A DNA stretch of 64,000 bases from Proteiniphilum sp. UBA1403 (GTDB taxonomy: Bacteria > Bacteroidota > Bacteroidia > Bacteroidales > Dysgonomonadaceae), in the NCBI GenBank assembly GCA_002305715.1, contig DBQD01000074.1:1-64000 (forward strand). Direction: 5' to 3'. A program made the translations under genes and the position numbers. This document shows positions 35,221 to 45,533 of this stretch, piece by piece. The notes beneath the pieces were generated by a model. It was not told the origin of the DNA and did no database searches. It saw only the letters and a program-made list of their open reading frames with translations. The number at the start of each line of letters is the position of its first letter. The first letter of the stretch is position 1.

Positions 35221-37185
35221 TTAATCGGTATAGCCAATCACAAATAGGTTAAAGGAGTAGGGCTTCACATCAACAGATAATTTCGTTCCGCTCAATATTT
35301 CGAAAGAGGATACCGGTACAATTGTATCGGGCTTATCGAGGGTGTTCTCCTCATCATTTTCTCCTTTTAACAGTATGGTTTCTACTTCAGGGCGGAGTTG
35401 CATTTTTTTTTTCATGCCCTCCAAGCTCACCACAATTTTATGGTTCTCCTGTGAGACATTGGTTAATTTTACAATGATCTCTTTCTTATTTGTGTCAATC
35501 ACTGCAGAGCCATATAATCCTTCTTGTCCGGTTAGTGGTGTCTGGTTCCATGTGAGAGGCAGCACATTGGTGCCGGCATAGGTGGCATATAGTTTCTGCA
35601 CGTAGTAGTTGGGAGTACGCACCATGCGCAAGTTGTCGAACCAGATCAGGTCGGGTCTCCACTGCCATGCATCTACGTGTGCCAAAAGCGGCGCATAGGT
35701 AGCCATGTGAACTACATCGGCATTTCGTTCCAGTCCGGTCATGAATGAGGCCTCGGTAAGGGCCGACTCGAAGTTGTTCTTCCTATTTTTGTGGTGACTT
35801 GCATATTCACCAGCAAAAACCTTGGGCCCTTTTCGGTCGTAGTTATCGTAACGAGTAGCATTGTCGAGGAACCATTGGGGTGGGCGGTAATAATGTTCAT
35901 CCACTAGGTCCACTTTCAATCGTTTCATTTCCGGCCATAAGTACTCAAACTCTTTTCCCTCAGCCTGTGGTCCGGAACTGCCAATAATTTTAATTTCCGG
36001 GTACTTTGCACGGATTGCTTCCATGAATTTCTCCAGTCTAATTGTGAATTCTGGTCCCCACTGCTCGTTACCGATACCGATGAACTTCATATTGAAAGGT
36101 TTCGGGTGCCCCATCTCTGCGCGTACTTTACCCCACTCTGTGGTGATGTCGCCATTAGCAAATTCAATCAGGTCCAGTGCATCTTGGATGTAGTCGTCCA
36201 GTTCACCCACGGGAACATGGCAATGCTCCCCATCGTTCTGATACTGACAAGCCAATCCCACGTTCACCACCGGAAGCGGTTCTGCTCCCATATCCTCAGC
36301 AAGGAGGAACAGCTCATAGAACCCCATTCCATAGGTCTGGAAGTAATCGGGGAAGAACCGGTTAGTAAATGTGTAGTGCCAGCGGTTTTCGTTCAAAGGG
36401 CGATTCTCTACCGGCCCCACCGACTTCTTCCAATCGTATCGTGTTTCCAGGTCCGTACCCTCAATGATACATCCCCCTGGGAAACGAAACAGTCCCGGGT
36501 TCAATTCATTCAGTGCTTCAACCAAGTCTTTGCGCAATCCATTCTTACGTCCTTTCCACGTATCGGTGGGAAAGAGCGAGATATGCTCCAGGTCGACCGG
36601 ACCTTCAGATCGCAGGAAGATGCGTAGAGAAGCATTTGCTTCATTCCGCGGAGACGCAAGAATGACCTCATATTGTTTCCACCCACTGGTCGTGATTTCC
36701 AATTCTTTATACTCAATAGGATTATTATCTGCATCTATCAGTTCGATTCTAATTTTCTCCGGCTTGTTTTGTTGTACTGTGCGAGCCCAAACCGAAAACC
36801 GATAGGTATTATCTTTCTTCAGACCGATACCTCTGAATCCTTCGTTCTCCAAACCAGTATGTTTGTGGGCATGTCCCGAGTAACTCAATCGCACATAGTG
36901 AGGATTTCGTTCAAAGGGCGCCCCATCAGTTCGTACCTCAACCTTCCCAAACGTTTTCCATCCCATTAATGATTGAGGGAACTCAAACGAGCGGTTTTTA
37001 ATTAGTTCAGCATAGAGTCCCCCATCGGCCCCAAAATTGATGTCCTCAAAAAAGAGTCCATACATTGTTGGTTGAATGGGCGCCCCCAGTTTTTTTGTGT
37101 TGACAACAAGATTAATATCTTGCTGGGACGACATACTTCCCACGAAGCATATTGCGACCAAAAGCAATAACATCTTTTTCATCAT
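35221..37185 (-). CDS. GH51 alpha-L-arabinofuranosidase with CBM-like insert
   Basis: A 654-residue secreted enzyme with a signal peptide (about 1-20). An N-terminal GH51 strand region (PTMYGLFFEDINFGADGG, residues 39-56) is followed by a carbohydrate-binding-like beta domain (about 75-205), the (beta/alpha)8 barrel (about 215-510) and a C-terminal beta domain. The acid/base is E374 in GIGNEQWG and the nucleophile E460 in AGEYASH. It removes L-arabinofuranose from arabinan or arabinogalactan. It is the last gene of the leftward operon and resembles the GH51 part of the protein at 39694-42291, so the two are probably duplicates. Confidence 0.93.
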   Translation of the reverse strand: MMKKMLLLLVAICFVGSMSSQQDINLVVNTKKLGAPIQPTMYGLFFEDINFGADGGLYAELIKNRSFEFPQSLMGWKTFGKVEVRTDGAPFERNPHYVRLSYSGHAHKHTGLENEGFRGIGLKKDNTYRFSVWARTVQQNKPEKIRIELIDADNNPIEYKELEITTSGWKQYEVILASPRNEANASLRIFLRSEGPVDLEHISLFPTDTWKGRKNGLRKDLVEALNELNPGLFRFPGGCIIEGTDLETRYDWKKSVGPVENRPLNENRWHYTFTNRFFPDYFQTYGMGFYELFLLAEDMGAEPLPVVNVGLACQYQNDGEHCHVPVGELDDYIQDALDLIEFANGDITTEWGKVRAEMGHPKPFNMKFIGIGNEQWGPEFTIRLEKFMEAIRAKYPEIKIIGSSGPQAEGKEFEYLWPEMKRLKVDLVDEHYYRPPQWFLDNATRYDNYDRKGPKVFAGEYASHHKNRKNNFESALTEASFMTGLERNADVVHMATYAPLLAHVDAWQWRPDLIWFDNLRMVRTPNYYVQKLYATYAGTNVLPLTWNQTPLTGQEGLYGSAVIDTNKKEIIVKLTNVSQENHKIVVSLEGMKKKMQLRPEVETILLKGENDEENTLDKPDTIVPVSSFEILSGTKLSVDVKPYSFNLFVIGYTD

Positions 37186-37233
37186 ATCGGGTTTGATTAA
37201 TAGTATTTCCTTTTGTCAGATAAACTACTTTTA

Positions 37234-39612
37234 TTATTTCAGCTCACCTTCTGAGAGCAGTCGAATCTCTGTAATTTTAGCAGTGCGACTCCCTTGTGAA
37301 GCCACGATCTTTACGATTAGTTTCTCCTTGTTTACCGGTACCTCCGATAGCGGTAGGATTACCGATTCCTGCTCCATACCTTTTCCACCAGTGAGGGGTA
37401 ATGTTTTCACCTTTTCTCCGTCTATTTCTATTTCAAAGTTGCGAAAGCGGTCGTTGTTGAAAAAGGAGATATACAGATATTTTCCGTTTAGGTTGCTGTT
37501 TTTCAGTTGGTAACTGAACCAACCTTCCGCTTCCCTCCATCGTGTATCTTCAAAAACCCCAGCAAAAGATTTCTCTGAAGCAAAAAGGTGGTCCGATTCC
37601 GGTTGTTGTTCACCACATACAACCTTATCAACTGTAATGGCTTCCAGTTGCATTCGCTTAGCCTCCTCCTGTTCCATTTTCAATCGAATCTTTTCTGCCT
37701 CCTCTTTTGTAGCCTGTGGCCAGTAGATGATATAGCGCGACTCATGCAGATAGGAGAAGGGTATAAGCTCCATGCCCGATGCATACTTCTCAGGATAGAG
37801 GCTTGTTAGTTGGAAAGAAAGGGGTTTCCCTGTAACCGGTTTAATGAGCGATGTCAGACTTGACGGATCGCCCACTAACAGAGGCATTTCCTTCATTGGT
37901 ATTTGTCTACCGTGAGCAATGTGGCCACCTCGACTGTCGTCGGCAAAGAGACCATATTGGTCTTCACTACCTGTCTCTGCTGCCAACACAATGGGGCCGT
38001 ATGCAAATGAGTAATAATTGGAGTGATCGGGAAGTTGTTCAGCCCTCACTTCCATGGGCATCTGCATCACTACTTTGTCTCCTTTCTTCCATTTTCTGTT
38101 AATGGCCATGTATCCATTTTTAGTTTCAACAGGATAATCTTTACCATTAACAGTGATTCGGAGCGCTCCTTCTGTTGCCCATTCTGGATGACGAAGTTGC
38201 AACGTGAATTTCCTTCTCCAACGTGGTTTAACGGTTATGTGTGTCTCTGCTTCATAGGGAAAGTTTGTCTCCTGAATAATCTCAACCTTCTTTTCTTTCC
38301 ACATTAGAGTAGATGGGATAAACAGATTCACGTACAGTTCATCCTCCGAGTGTGCATAAATCATCTCCCCATATTTGGCATGATTCTCGATGCCCGACCC
38401 CACGCAGCACCACATGCTGGTATGCGGTTGAGAATAGACCCGATAGTGTCCTGGTCGCATGGGTGTAAAATATACCAGTCCCCCAGTTTCAGGATGTTGC
38501 GAAGACAAGATATGATTGAATAGAGCCCTTTCGTAATAGTCCATATATTTGGCATCGGTTGATGTTTGATACAACATCTTGGTCAATCGCAACATATTGT
38601 GAGTATTGCATGTTTCCGGTCCCTCAATATGGCTCATCATCCGTGAGAAGTCATCTGTTGGATTAAAATGTTCGGAAACACTGTTTCCCCCAATTGACAC
38701 CGATCTGTCTTCCACCACAGTCTCCCAAAAGAAGCGTGCTGCCTTATCCCATGACTCATCGCCTTCAAGGTCTGCAATTCGCTTGAATCCGATCACCTTG
38801 GGGATTTGCGTGTTGGCATGCAGGCCGGTCAATGCGTCGCGTTCCGAGAGGAGCGGTGTCAAAATAAACTGGTGTGAGAATTTATGAGCCAGTGTCAGAT
38901 ATTTCTTGTCACCCGTTATGGCAGCCACATCGGCAAACACCTCATTCAATCCACCATGTTCGCTACGAAGCATGTCTTGCATCTGTTCGTCGGTTAGTCC
39001 CTCTGTCAACTTAAGCATCCAGTCGGTCATCGCCACCAGCATCTCACGAGCCTCCTTTTTGCCCGCAACGAGATAAGCATCCCGTAGTCCTGCATATGTC
39101 TTGTGTATGTTGTAGAGAGGCACCCATCTACCATTCAGACTGAACCCGGCAGCATCAATTTTTCCAGAAGCAATCTCTTTCCACATGGCATTACCACCTG
39201 GCACGCCACCAATATATCCATTCCCATTGGCTATTTGGCATTTTTTTAATTCGCTGAGCATGTAGTCCAGGCGTGACTCAATCTCACGGTCCCCAGTCGA
39301 CGCGTACATCAATGAAAGGGCAGAAAGGTAGTGGCCTCCAATATGTCCGTCGAGTCCGCTATTTTCCCAGTTGGTATAACTTGGAGCCTTTGGCTGCAAC
39401 CCTGCCTCCCTCAAGAAGGGAGCCAGCAAACGGTCGACACTCATTTCCATTAGGTATGCTTTGTCTAAATCCTCTGCATGCTTGAATGGACTATCCAGCA
39501 ACCTCACATTCTGAAGCGAGAAGTATGTTACTTTCGGCGTTACCTGTGCCAATGCAAACGAAGCACAGAAGAGGAAAAGCATGAAAAAGTTGAATAATCG
39601 TTTGTTCATCAT
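37234..39612 (-). CDS. GH127 beta-L-arabinofuranosidase (DUF1680 family)
   Basis: A 792-residue secreted enzyme (signal peptide ending FALAQ). The alpha/alpha-barrel holds the GH127 zinc and nucleophile site: E333 and C335 in GPETCNTHN, and C402-C403 in SMWCCVGSG, the latter Cys being the family nucleophile in the characterised bifidobacterial enzyme. A beta domain and a C-terminal extra beta domain (about 655-790, after a Lys/Glu-rich linker) follow. Members remove beta-L-arabinofuranose from plant glycoproteins and pectin side chains. It lies between two GH51 genes in the leftward operon. Confidence 0.93.
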   Translation of the reverse strand: MMNKRLFNFFMLFLFCASFALAQVTPKVTYFSLQNVRLLDSPFKHAEDLDKAYLMEMSVDRLLAPFLREAGLQPKAPSYTNWENSGLDGHIGGHYLSALSLMYASTGDREIESRLDYMLSELKKCQIANGNGYIGGVPGGNAMWKEIASGKIDAAGFSLNGRWVPLYNIHKTYAGLRDAYLVAGKKEAREMLVAMTDWMLKLTEGLTDEQMQDMLRSEHGGLNEVFADVAAITGDKKYLTLAHKFSHQFILTPLLSERDALTGLHANTQIPKVIGFKRIADLEGDESWDKAARFFWETVVEDRSVSIGGNSVSEHFNPTDDFSRMMSHIEGPETCNTHNMLRLTKMLYQTSTDAKYMDYYERALFNHILSSQHPETGGLVYFTPMRPGHYRVYSQPHTSMWCCVGSGIENHAKYGEMIYAHSEDELYVNLFIPSTLMWKEKKVEIIQETNFPYEAETHITVKPRWRRKFTLQLRHPEWATEGALRITVNGKDYPVETKNGYMAINRKWKKGDKVVMQMPMEVRAEQLPDHSNYYSFAYGPIVLAAETGSEDQYGLFADDSRGGHIAHGRQIPMKEMPLLVGDPSSLTSLIKPVTGKPLSFQLTSLYPEKYASGMELIPFSYLHESRYIIYWPQATKEEAEKIRLKMEQEEAKRMQLEAITVDKVVCGEQQPESDHLFASEKSFAGVFEDTRWREAEGWFSYQLKNSNLNGKYLYISFFNNDRFRNFEIEIDGEKVKTLPLTGGKGMEQESVILPLSEVPVNKEKLIVKIVASQGSRTAKITEIRLLSEGELK

Positions 39613-39693
39613 ATTGTAAAATCTGTATGTTATTTCAAATGTTTGTAGCAGATGGCTATTCCTATTTTTTAAAGCAATGGTTTTAGCTCATAA

Positions 39694-42291
39694 TCATTGA
39701 TTACCCGTTGTTGCAATACGAATAACCGAGAATGAATAGGCCGGCAATTCGGGATTGAAGAATTCCCCAACAGAGATGGATGATTCAATCGGTTTGATGT
39801 TTCTATCCTCCAAATTGCCACTCATTACGGTCAGTTTGGCCATTTGATCCTTCACAATATTCATCTCCCTCAAGTCGATAGAAGATGTGATTGTTATAGG
39901 TAAGAGATTGACTATTTTGATGATGAGATCACCCGTTTTATTGTCCCTTACAAAAGAGGCTGCAATACGTTTTTTCACATCCTCCCTGTTATCAGACAAG
40001 GTCATATGGATGGGGAGGTATTCATTTCCCGCATTGTGTCCGAACAGTTGTTGCACATAATATCCCACAGTAAGTTTCACATCTGTATTGTTGAAATAGA
40101 TCAGGTCAGGGTTCCATTGTGTATTACCCTCTTTGGCAAGCAATGGCGCATAGGATGTCATTTCCACAATATCACCGTTTCGTTCCACATTAATCAGGTG
40201 CAACGCTTCACAAAGTGCCGTTTCCAAGTTGTTATGACGACTGGGTATATGTGCTGCATACTCTCCGAGGTATACCTTGGCCTTCGATCGGTCGTACTTA
40301 TCATAAAAATCCTGGTTGTTGAGGTACCATCCAGGTGACTGGTAGTAATGTTCATCCACAAGCTTCAGTCCCATTTCCGTAGCTAGTTTCCACCCAGCGT
40401 TGTAATCCGATCCCTCGCTGAAAGGTCCTGCAGTGCCTATGACTGTGATTTCTGGATATTTCTCTCTGATAGCATCATGAATCATCTTAAAACGTTCAAT
40501 GAAGATATCAGATATCAGGTCTTCATTCCCCACGCCTATATATTTCAAGTTGAACGGCTTGGGGTGACCCGCTTCTGCTCTTTTTTTGCCCCATTCCGAT
40601 TTTGCATCACCGTTGGCATATTCTATCAGGTTGAGTATCGATTGGATATACTCATCCATTTCCTCCATGGGGATTCCTCCCTGTTGTCCCCCAATCACAC
40701 AACCGTGATGTGCGGAGTTCTGACAGGGGACACCTGCAGCCACAACCGGAATTGGCTCTGCACCAATATCCTCACAAAACTGAAAATACTCAAAATAACC
40801 AAGTCCAAATGACTGGTGATAACCCCAAAGATTGCGTTGCGGCTTGCGTGTTTCAAGTGGCCCAATGGTGTTTTCCCATCGGTAGATGTTGTGGATACCG
40901 TCGCCATGTGCAACACATCCCCCTGGGAATCGAACGAAGCGAGGTTTGAGGTCCGCCAGTGCTTGAGCCAGATCTGCCCGCAGACCATTTTTGCGTCCTT
41001 TGAATGTCTTTTGTGGGAACAGTGAGATCATGTCTAGATCTACCCGTCCCGTTTGTTGAGGAATCACCTCGATATGCGCATCAGTAATAGAGGCTGTCGC
41101 CGTAATCATGGCTTCCATTTTTTTCCAATTGGTACCGATTCTTCCTGTAATTGTTTCTCCATAGATTTCCCCATTTTTTCCCGTGAGTCTCACCAATAAG
41201 GGGCCTCTCTTTTTTTCTTTTGATCGTGCAAAGAGCGAAAGGTTATATTTTTCTCCTTTTTTTAGCGGAATGCCGTTGAACCCATTATTGATCAGAGCAA
41301 CACCTTTTTTTTCAATGTTTAGTACAGCATAATGGGGGTTATTTGCATGAATAGGCGAAAGAGAGTCAATTGTTAGAAGCTGTCCGTTGGAAAGCGACCA
41401 TGCATAGCGGCTGTTCCATTTTGGATCGTTCCCTTCTTTGTCGCTAATAGAATATTCAAATCCCCTGTTCTGAACCAGTTCCGCATAGAGCCCACCGTCG
41501 GCAGCATAATTGATATCTTCATAAAAGATACCCATTAACATGTCACTAATTTCTTTTTTTGCCTCAATAGTAGGTTTTATAACCACAGATATTGCATTCC
41601 TGAAACGAATGGGAGAGATATCTACCCTTTCGTTGTTTAGCTGTTGTTTGTAGGCTGCCAGTTGCTGGGCGTTGATCAGTCTGTTGATTACCTGCCATGG
41701 CACACGATGAATCGTACCTGTCTGTCTGTTACCTGCGACCAACACTTCACACCTGCTGCTTTCGAAATTTTCCCCTCCGGCAGCGGGTGTGAAATGGTTG
41801 AAATCGCGCGTAAAACTTTGGAAAGTCCCTTTTGTCGCTCTGTCACTTTGCCAACGTACCTCAAATCCTCGGTATTGGTCATTGTACGCAATCTCCGGAA
41901 GTAGGCAGTTTCCCTCGTGCATCAGTACGGGGTAGGACTGCGGTTCCCAGTTCACCAGGTCAAGCGAGGAAGCATGGGCAATAGCCCCATCTTCATTGTT
42001 GAGGCTCCATACCGCATGCCACTCTCCATTTGGGGCCTGAGTAAGAAAAGGATTATACATCCTTTTCTGCGATCCCCAACGGCCGTAGTCCGACCGTAGA
42101 AAGATATGGCGATGACCAATTGGCTGCCAACTTATCTGGTTATGGCTCCAAGCAAAATAGAGTCCACTTCCGTTATCCTCACCATAGGCAAAGAGAAATG
42201 CCGAATCGGGCTCATTGGCATACATGAATCGCTCGCATGGAAAAATAAGTAGGAGCGCAGTTACCAAGAGTGGCAAAAAAAACTTTCGCAT
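39694..42291 (-). CDS. Fusion of a short GH43-like propeller segment with a GH51 alpha-L-arabinofuranosidase
   Basis: An 865-residue secreted protein. After the signal peptide, residues about 30-200 resemble GH43-type propeller blades (AYGEDNGSGLYFAWSHN; YNPFLTQAPNGEWHAVWS; CLLPEIAYND) but are too short for five blades, so this part is probably non-catalytic or a relic. A linker (200-235) leads to a full GH51 enzyme with a CBM-like insert (about 285-420), acid/base E590 in GVGNE and nucleophile E677 in LGEYAAH. The GH51 part is close to that of the gene at 35221. The reading frame is continuous, so the fusion looks genuine. Confidence 0.9.
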   Translation of the reverse strand: MRKFFLPLLVTALLLIFPCERFMYANEPDSAFLFAYGEDNGSGLYFAWSHNQISWQPIGHRHIFLRSDYGRWGSQKRMYNPFLTQAPNGEWHAVWSLNNEDGAIAHASSLDLVNWEPQSYPVLMHEGNCLLPEIAYNDQYRGFEVRWQSDRATKGTFQSFTRDFNHFTPAAGGENFESSRCEVLVAGNRQTGTIHRVPWQVINRLINAQQLAAYKQQLNNERVDISPIRFRNAISVVIKPTIEAKKEISDMLMGIFYEDINYAADGGLYAELVQNRGFEYSISDKEGNDPKWNSRYAWSLSNGQLLTIDSLSPIHANNPHYAVLNIEKKGVALINNGFNGIPLKKGEKYNLSLFARSKEKKRGPLLVRLTGKNGEIYGETITGRIGTNWKKMEAMITATASITDAHIEVIPQQTGRVDLDMISLFPQKTFKGRKNGLRADLAQALADLKPRFVRFPGGCVAHGDGIHNIYRWENTIGPLETRKPQRNLWGYHQSFGLGYFEYFQFCEDIGAEPIPVVAAGVPCQNSAHHGCVIGGQQGGIPMEEMDEYIQSILNLIEYANGDAKSEWGKKRAEAGHPKPFNLKYIGVGNEDLISDIFIERFKMIHDAIREKYPEITVIGTAGPFSEGSDYNAGWKLATEMGLKLVDEHYYQSPGWYLNNQDFYDKYDRSKAKVYLGEYAAHIPSRHNNLETALCEALHLINVERNGDIVEMTSYAPLLAKEGNTQWNPDLIYFNNTDVKLTVGYYVQQLFGHNAGNEYLPIHMTLSDNREDVKKRIAASFVRDNKTGDLIIKIVNLLPITITSSIDLREMNIVKDQMAKLTVMSGNLEDRNIKPIESSISVGEFFNPELPAYSFSVIRIATTGNQ

Positions 42292-42301
42292 AATTCACAA
42301 T

Positions 42302-43975
42302 TTATGCTGGGAATGTATTCTCTTCAGTGAATTTACCCAGTTGTTGATAATTCTTGTACAGATTGTTATAGAGAGCATGGTTCTCCATGTTAGGTTGGTA
42401 GGTGAATGCAAAGCCTTGTCCCATTGCTTTCTGAGCCTCTTCAACCTTTTCGAATTCCCCCGCTGCTACAGCTGCAAACATGGCAGCACCAAAGGCACAA
42501 GCTTGTTCTGTCTTCGCCACTTTGATTGCCATACCCAGCACATCGGCCAGGGTTTGCATCACAAAGGGTGACTTCAGCGAGATGCCTCCAATACCGATGA
42601 CCTGTTTGATTTCAATTCCGTTTTCAAGGAAACGATCCACGATTGCTTTCGAGCCAAAGGCAGTCGCTTCTACCAGTGCCCTGAAAATAAGCGGTGCAGA
42701 GCTACCCAGTGTGAGTCCTGTGATGGAACCTTTTAGCAGTTGGTTTGCGTCGGGTGTACGCCTTCCGTTCATCCAGTCCGTTGCCAGGATTGTACTCTCA
42801 GATACAGGAACTTTTTCAGCTTCTTTGGTTAGTTCAGGAATGATGGCATCGGCCACCTCTTCCATCAGCTTCTCTTTGGTAAATGCATCCAACAGGTTGG
42901 TTTTACCCAATATGTTTTGCAGAGGCCACTCCAGTAAGCGTTTGAACCAAGCATATATATCCCCGAAACCAGATTGACCCGCTTCAAGACCCATTAATCC
43001 GGGTATCACTGAGCCGTCTACCTGTCCGCAGATACCGGGTATCAGTTTATCTTTCACCTCTTCATACGGTACCGCCATAATGTCGCATGTGGAGGTACCA
43101 ATTACACGGACAAAGTCACCCGGCTTAATTTCCGCACCCACAGCACCCATGTGGCAGTCGAAAGCACCCACAGCTACGGCTACGTTGGTGGTTAGTCCAA
43201 GTCGCTTCGCCCACTCTTCAGTAAGGTAACCTACTTTCACATTGCTTGGGCAGGTCTCCGTGAAAAGACGAGAACGAAAGCCGGCCAAGAGTGGATCGAG
43301 CGAAGTTAGGAACTCTTCCGATGGGAGACCTCCCCACGACTCGTGCCACATGGCCTTATGTCCCGCAGCGCAGCGGCTACGCGGCATGGTCTCGGGCTTT
43401 GTGTGACCGGTAATCAGTCCCGGTAGCCAGTCGCAGTGCTCCACCCAGGAGTATGCTGCATTTCGTATCTTTTCATCTTCCCGCAGTACGCGAAGCATCT
43501 TTGCCCATACCCACTCAGAGGAATAGATACCCCCTTCGTAAGCAGTATAGTCAATCTCCCAACTCTTTGCAAGTTTGTTTATTTCCTCGGCCTCTTTTAC
43601 TGCCGTATGATCTTTCCAGAGCACAAACATTGCGTTGGGGTTCTCAGCAAATTCCGGTAGAAGAGCCAGAGGAGTACCATCTTCATTGGTCAATACCGGA
43701 GTCGACCCAGTAGTATCGAATCCCATTCCCACCACATTCTTGGCCACACCTGCGGGTGCTTTTGAAAGTGCTTCACGGATTGTCTCCTCCAGCACTTCGA
43801 TATAATCCAGTGGATGTTGTCGGTATTGATTACTGCGAGGATCGCAATACTTACCCTCTTTCCAGCGGGGGTAATACTTCACCGAAGTAGCAATCTCATT
43901 ACCATTGGACGCATCGACAATGATTGCGCGACAAGAGTCGGAGCCATAGTCAAGTCCTATTACATATTTAGCCAT
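42302..43975 (-). CDS. araB: L-ribulokinase
   Basis: A 557-residue FGGY-family carbohydrate kinase. It has the ATPase phosphate motif VIGLDYGSDSCRAIIVDA, the substrate block TTGSTPVL and the late blocks WMNGRRTPDANQ and QVIGIGGISLKSPFVMQTLADVLG. AraB phosphorylates L-ribulose to L-ribulose-5-phosphate in the cytoplasm. Start: ATG 43975 gives MAKYVIG; the frame upstream uses a TTG. It lies 19 bases after araA, and the transcript order is araD-araA-araB. Confidence 0.96.
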   Translation of the reverse strand: MAKYVIGLDYGSDSCRAIIVDASNGNEIATSVKYYPRWKEGKYCDPRSNQYRQHPLDYIEVLEETIREALSKAPAGVAKNVVGMGFDTTGSTPVLTNEDGTPLALLPEFAENPNAMFVLWKDHTAVKEAEEINKLAKSWEIDYTAYEGGIYSSEWVWAKMLRVLREDEKIRNAAYSWVEHCDWLPGLITGHTKPETMPRSRCAAGHKAMWHESWGGLPSEEFLTSLDPLLAGFRSRLFTETCPSNVKVGYLTEEWAKRLGLTTNVAVAVGAFDCHMGAVGAEIKPGDFVRVIGTSTCDIMAVPYEEVKDKLIPGICGQVDGSVIPGLMGLEAGQSGFGDIYAWFKRLLEWPLQNILGKTNLLDAFTKEKLMEEVADAIIPELTKEAEKVPVSESTILATDWMNGRRTPDANQLLKGSITGLTLGSSAPLIFRALVEATAFGSKAIVDRFLENGIEIKQVIGIGGISLKSPFVMQTLADVLGMAIKVAKTEQACAFGAAMFAAVAAGEFEKVEEAQKAMGQGFAFTYQPNMENHALYNNLYKNYQQLGKFTEENTFPA

Positions 43976-43994
43976 AATCAATTATTAATATGGG

Positions 43995-45500
43995 TTACTG
44001 CAACGCTTTGTTGAGCATATAATATACTTCGTTCACCTTTAGTTCGAACTTGAAGTTGCAGATTGTCGTATTGTTGTCGATTGTTAGCAATTCAATACCC
44101 GCGATGTCAGCATAATCCTCGAAGTACTCATTGGTTAGTGCATATGAGAAGGCCGAATGGTGTGTACCTCCAGCATAAATCCATGCAGCGGCTCCAATTT
44201 CGAGGTTTGGCTGCGGTATCCAGAGTGCACTTGCCACAGGTAATTTAGGCAGAGCCGCTTCGGGCTCCAATACATCCACCTTGTTTACGATCATGCGGAA
44301 TCGGTTCCCCATATCCACAATGGTAGCAGCATATCCTGTTCCCGGATCAGCAGTAAATACAAGACGTGCAGGGTCAGCTTTTCCACCAATTCCCAACGGA
44401 TGAACTTCCAGTCGAGGCTTTTGGCTGGTAATCATAGGAGACACTTCAAGCATATGTGACTGTAGGATGGCACTTTTTTCACCTTTGAAGTGGTAGGTGT
44501 AATCTTCTAGGAATGAGCATCCTCCCTTAAGCCCTTGCGACATAACCCAGATGGTACGCAGTAGGGCAGCAGTTTTCCAGTCCCCCTCTGCACCGAAACC
44601 ATACCCTTCTTGCATCAAGCGCTGGCTTGCCAGTCCTGGCAGCTGATTTAAACCGTGCAGGTCATCGAAGTTAGAAGTAAACGCTTTTGCATTTTTATCT
44701 TTCAAGAAACGTCGCAGTGCAATTTCAATACGTGCAGCTTCGCGCACCTGTGAATGATCTTTTGCACCTTTTTTGCAATTATCGGCAAAGATGTAAAGTT
44801 GTTCATACTCATCAACCAGTGCATCGACCTCCACTTCGGTTACTTTATCCTGATACGCTACCAGGTCGCCAATCGCATAATAATCCACATGGTAACCTAA
44901 CCTCATTTCTGCTTCCAGGCGATCTCCATCAGTTACAGCTACGTTGTTCATATTATCTCCAAAGCGTACAATCACCATGTCCTGAGCGTCGGCCCAAGCA
45001 GCCGAAACGCGCATCCATACTGCGATACGTTCCTGCACATTGGCGTCAGTCCAGTGTCCCACCACCACTTTTCTGTTTTTCCGCATACGCGACACCATGT
45101 GTCCAAATTCACGATCACCGTGAGCCGACTGGTTCAGGTTCATGAAGTCCATATCTATTTCGCTCCATGGTATCTCCTGATTGAACTGTGTGTGCAGATG
45201 TAGCAACGGTTTATTGAAGTTCTGCAATCCTTTGATCCACATCTTCGCCGGAGAGAAAGTGTGCATCCAGGTGATGATGCCCACACATTCGGGTGCGTTG
45301 TTGGCTTCCTTGAACACTTTTTCGACTTCTGGTGAAGAGTTGGCTGTACCTTTGTATACCACCTTAATGGGTAGTGTGCCAGCTTCATTGAGTCCTTTTA
45401 CAATCTCTTCTGAATGGGCATTCACAGTAATAACTGCATCGCCACCGTACAGGAGTTGCGCTCCTGTAACAAACCATACTTCCTGATTTTTAAATTCCAT
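43995..45500 (-). CDS. araA: L-arabinose isomerase
   Basis: A 501-residue cytoplasmic enzyme converting L-arabinose to L-ribulose. The opening EVWFVTGAQLLYGGDAV is the AraA signature, with WMHTFSPAKMWIKGLQ, LHTQFNQEIPW, GYGFGAEGDWKTAALLRT and LEDYTYHF as further conserved blocks; two Glu and two His for the metal site fall in these. The length is normal. It is downstream of araD (33 bases) and upstream of araB. Confidence 0.97.
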   Translation of the reverse strand: MEFKNQEVWFVTGAQLLYGGDAVITVNAHSEEIVKGLNEAGTLPIKVVYKGTANSSPEVEKVFKEANNAPECVGIITWMHTFSPAKMWIKGLQNFNKPLLHLHTQFNQEIPWSEIDMDFMNLNQSAHGDREFGHMVSRMRKNRKVVVGHWTDANVQERIAVWMRVSAAWADAQDMVIVRFGDNMNNVAVTDGDRLEAEMRLGYHVDYYAIGDLVAYQDKVTEVEVDALVDEYEQLYIFADNCKKGAKDHSQVREAARIEIALRRFLKDKNAKAFTSNFDDLHGLNQLPGLASQRLMQEGYGFGAEGDWKTAALLRTIWVMSQGLKGGCSFLEDYTYHFKGEKSAILQSHMLEVSPMITSQKPRLEVHPLGIGGKADPARLVFTADPGTGYAATIVDMGNRFRMIVNKVDVLEPEAALPKLPVASALWIPQPNLEIGAAAWIYAGGTHHSAFSYALTNEYFEDYADIAGIELLTIDNNTTICNFKFELKVNEVYYMLNKALQ

Positions 45501-45533
45501 TGTTTTATTGTTTAAATGATGTATACTTAGTGA

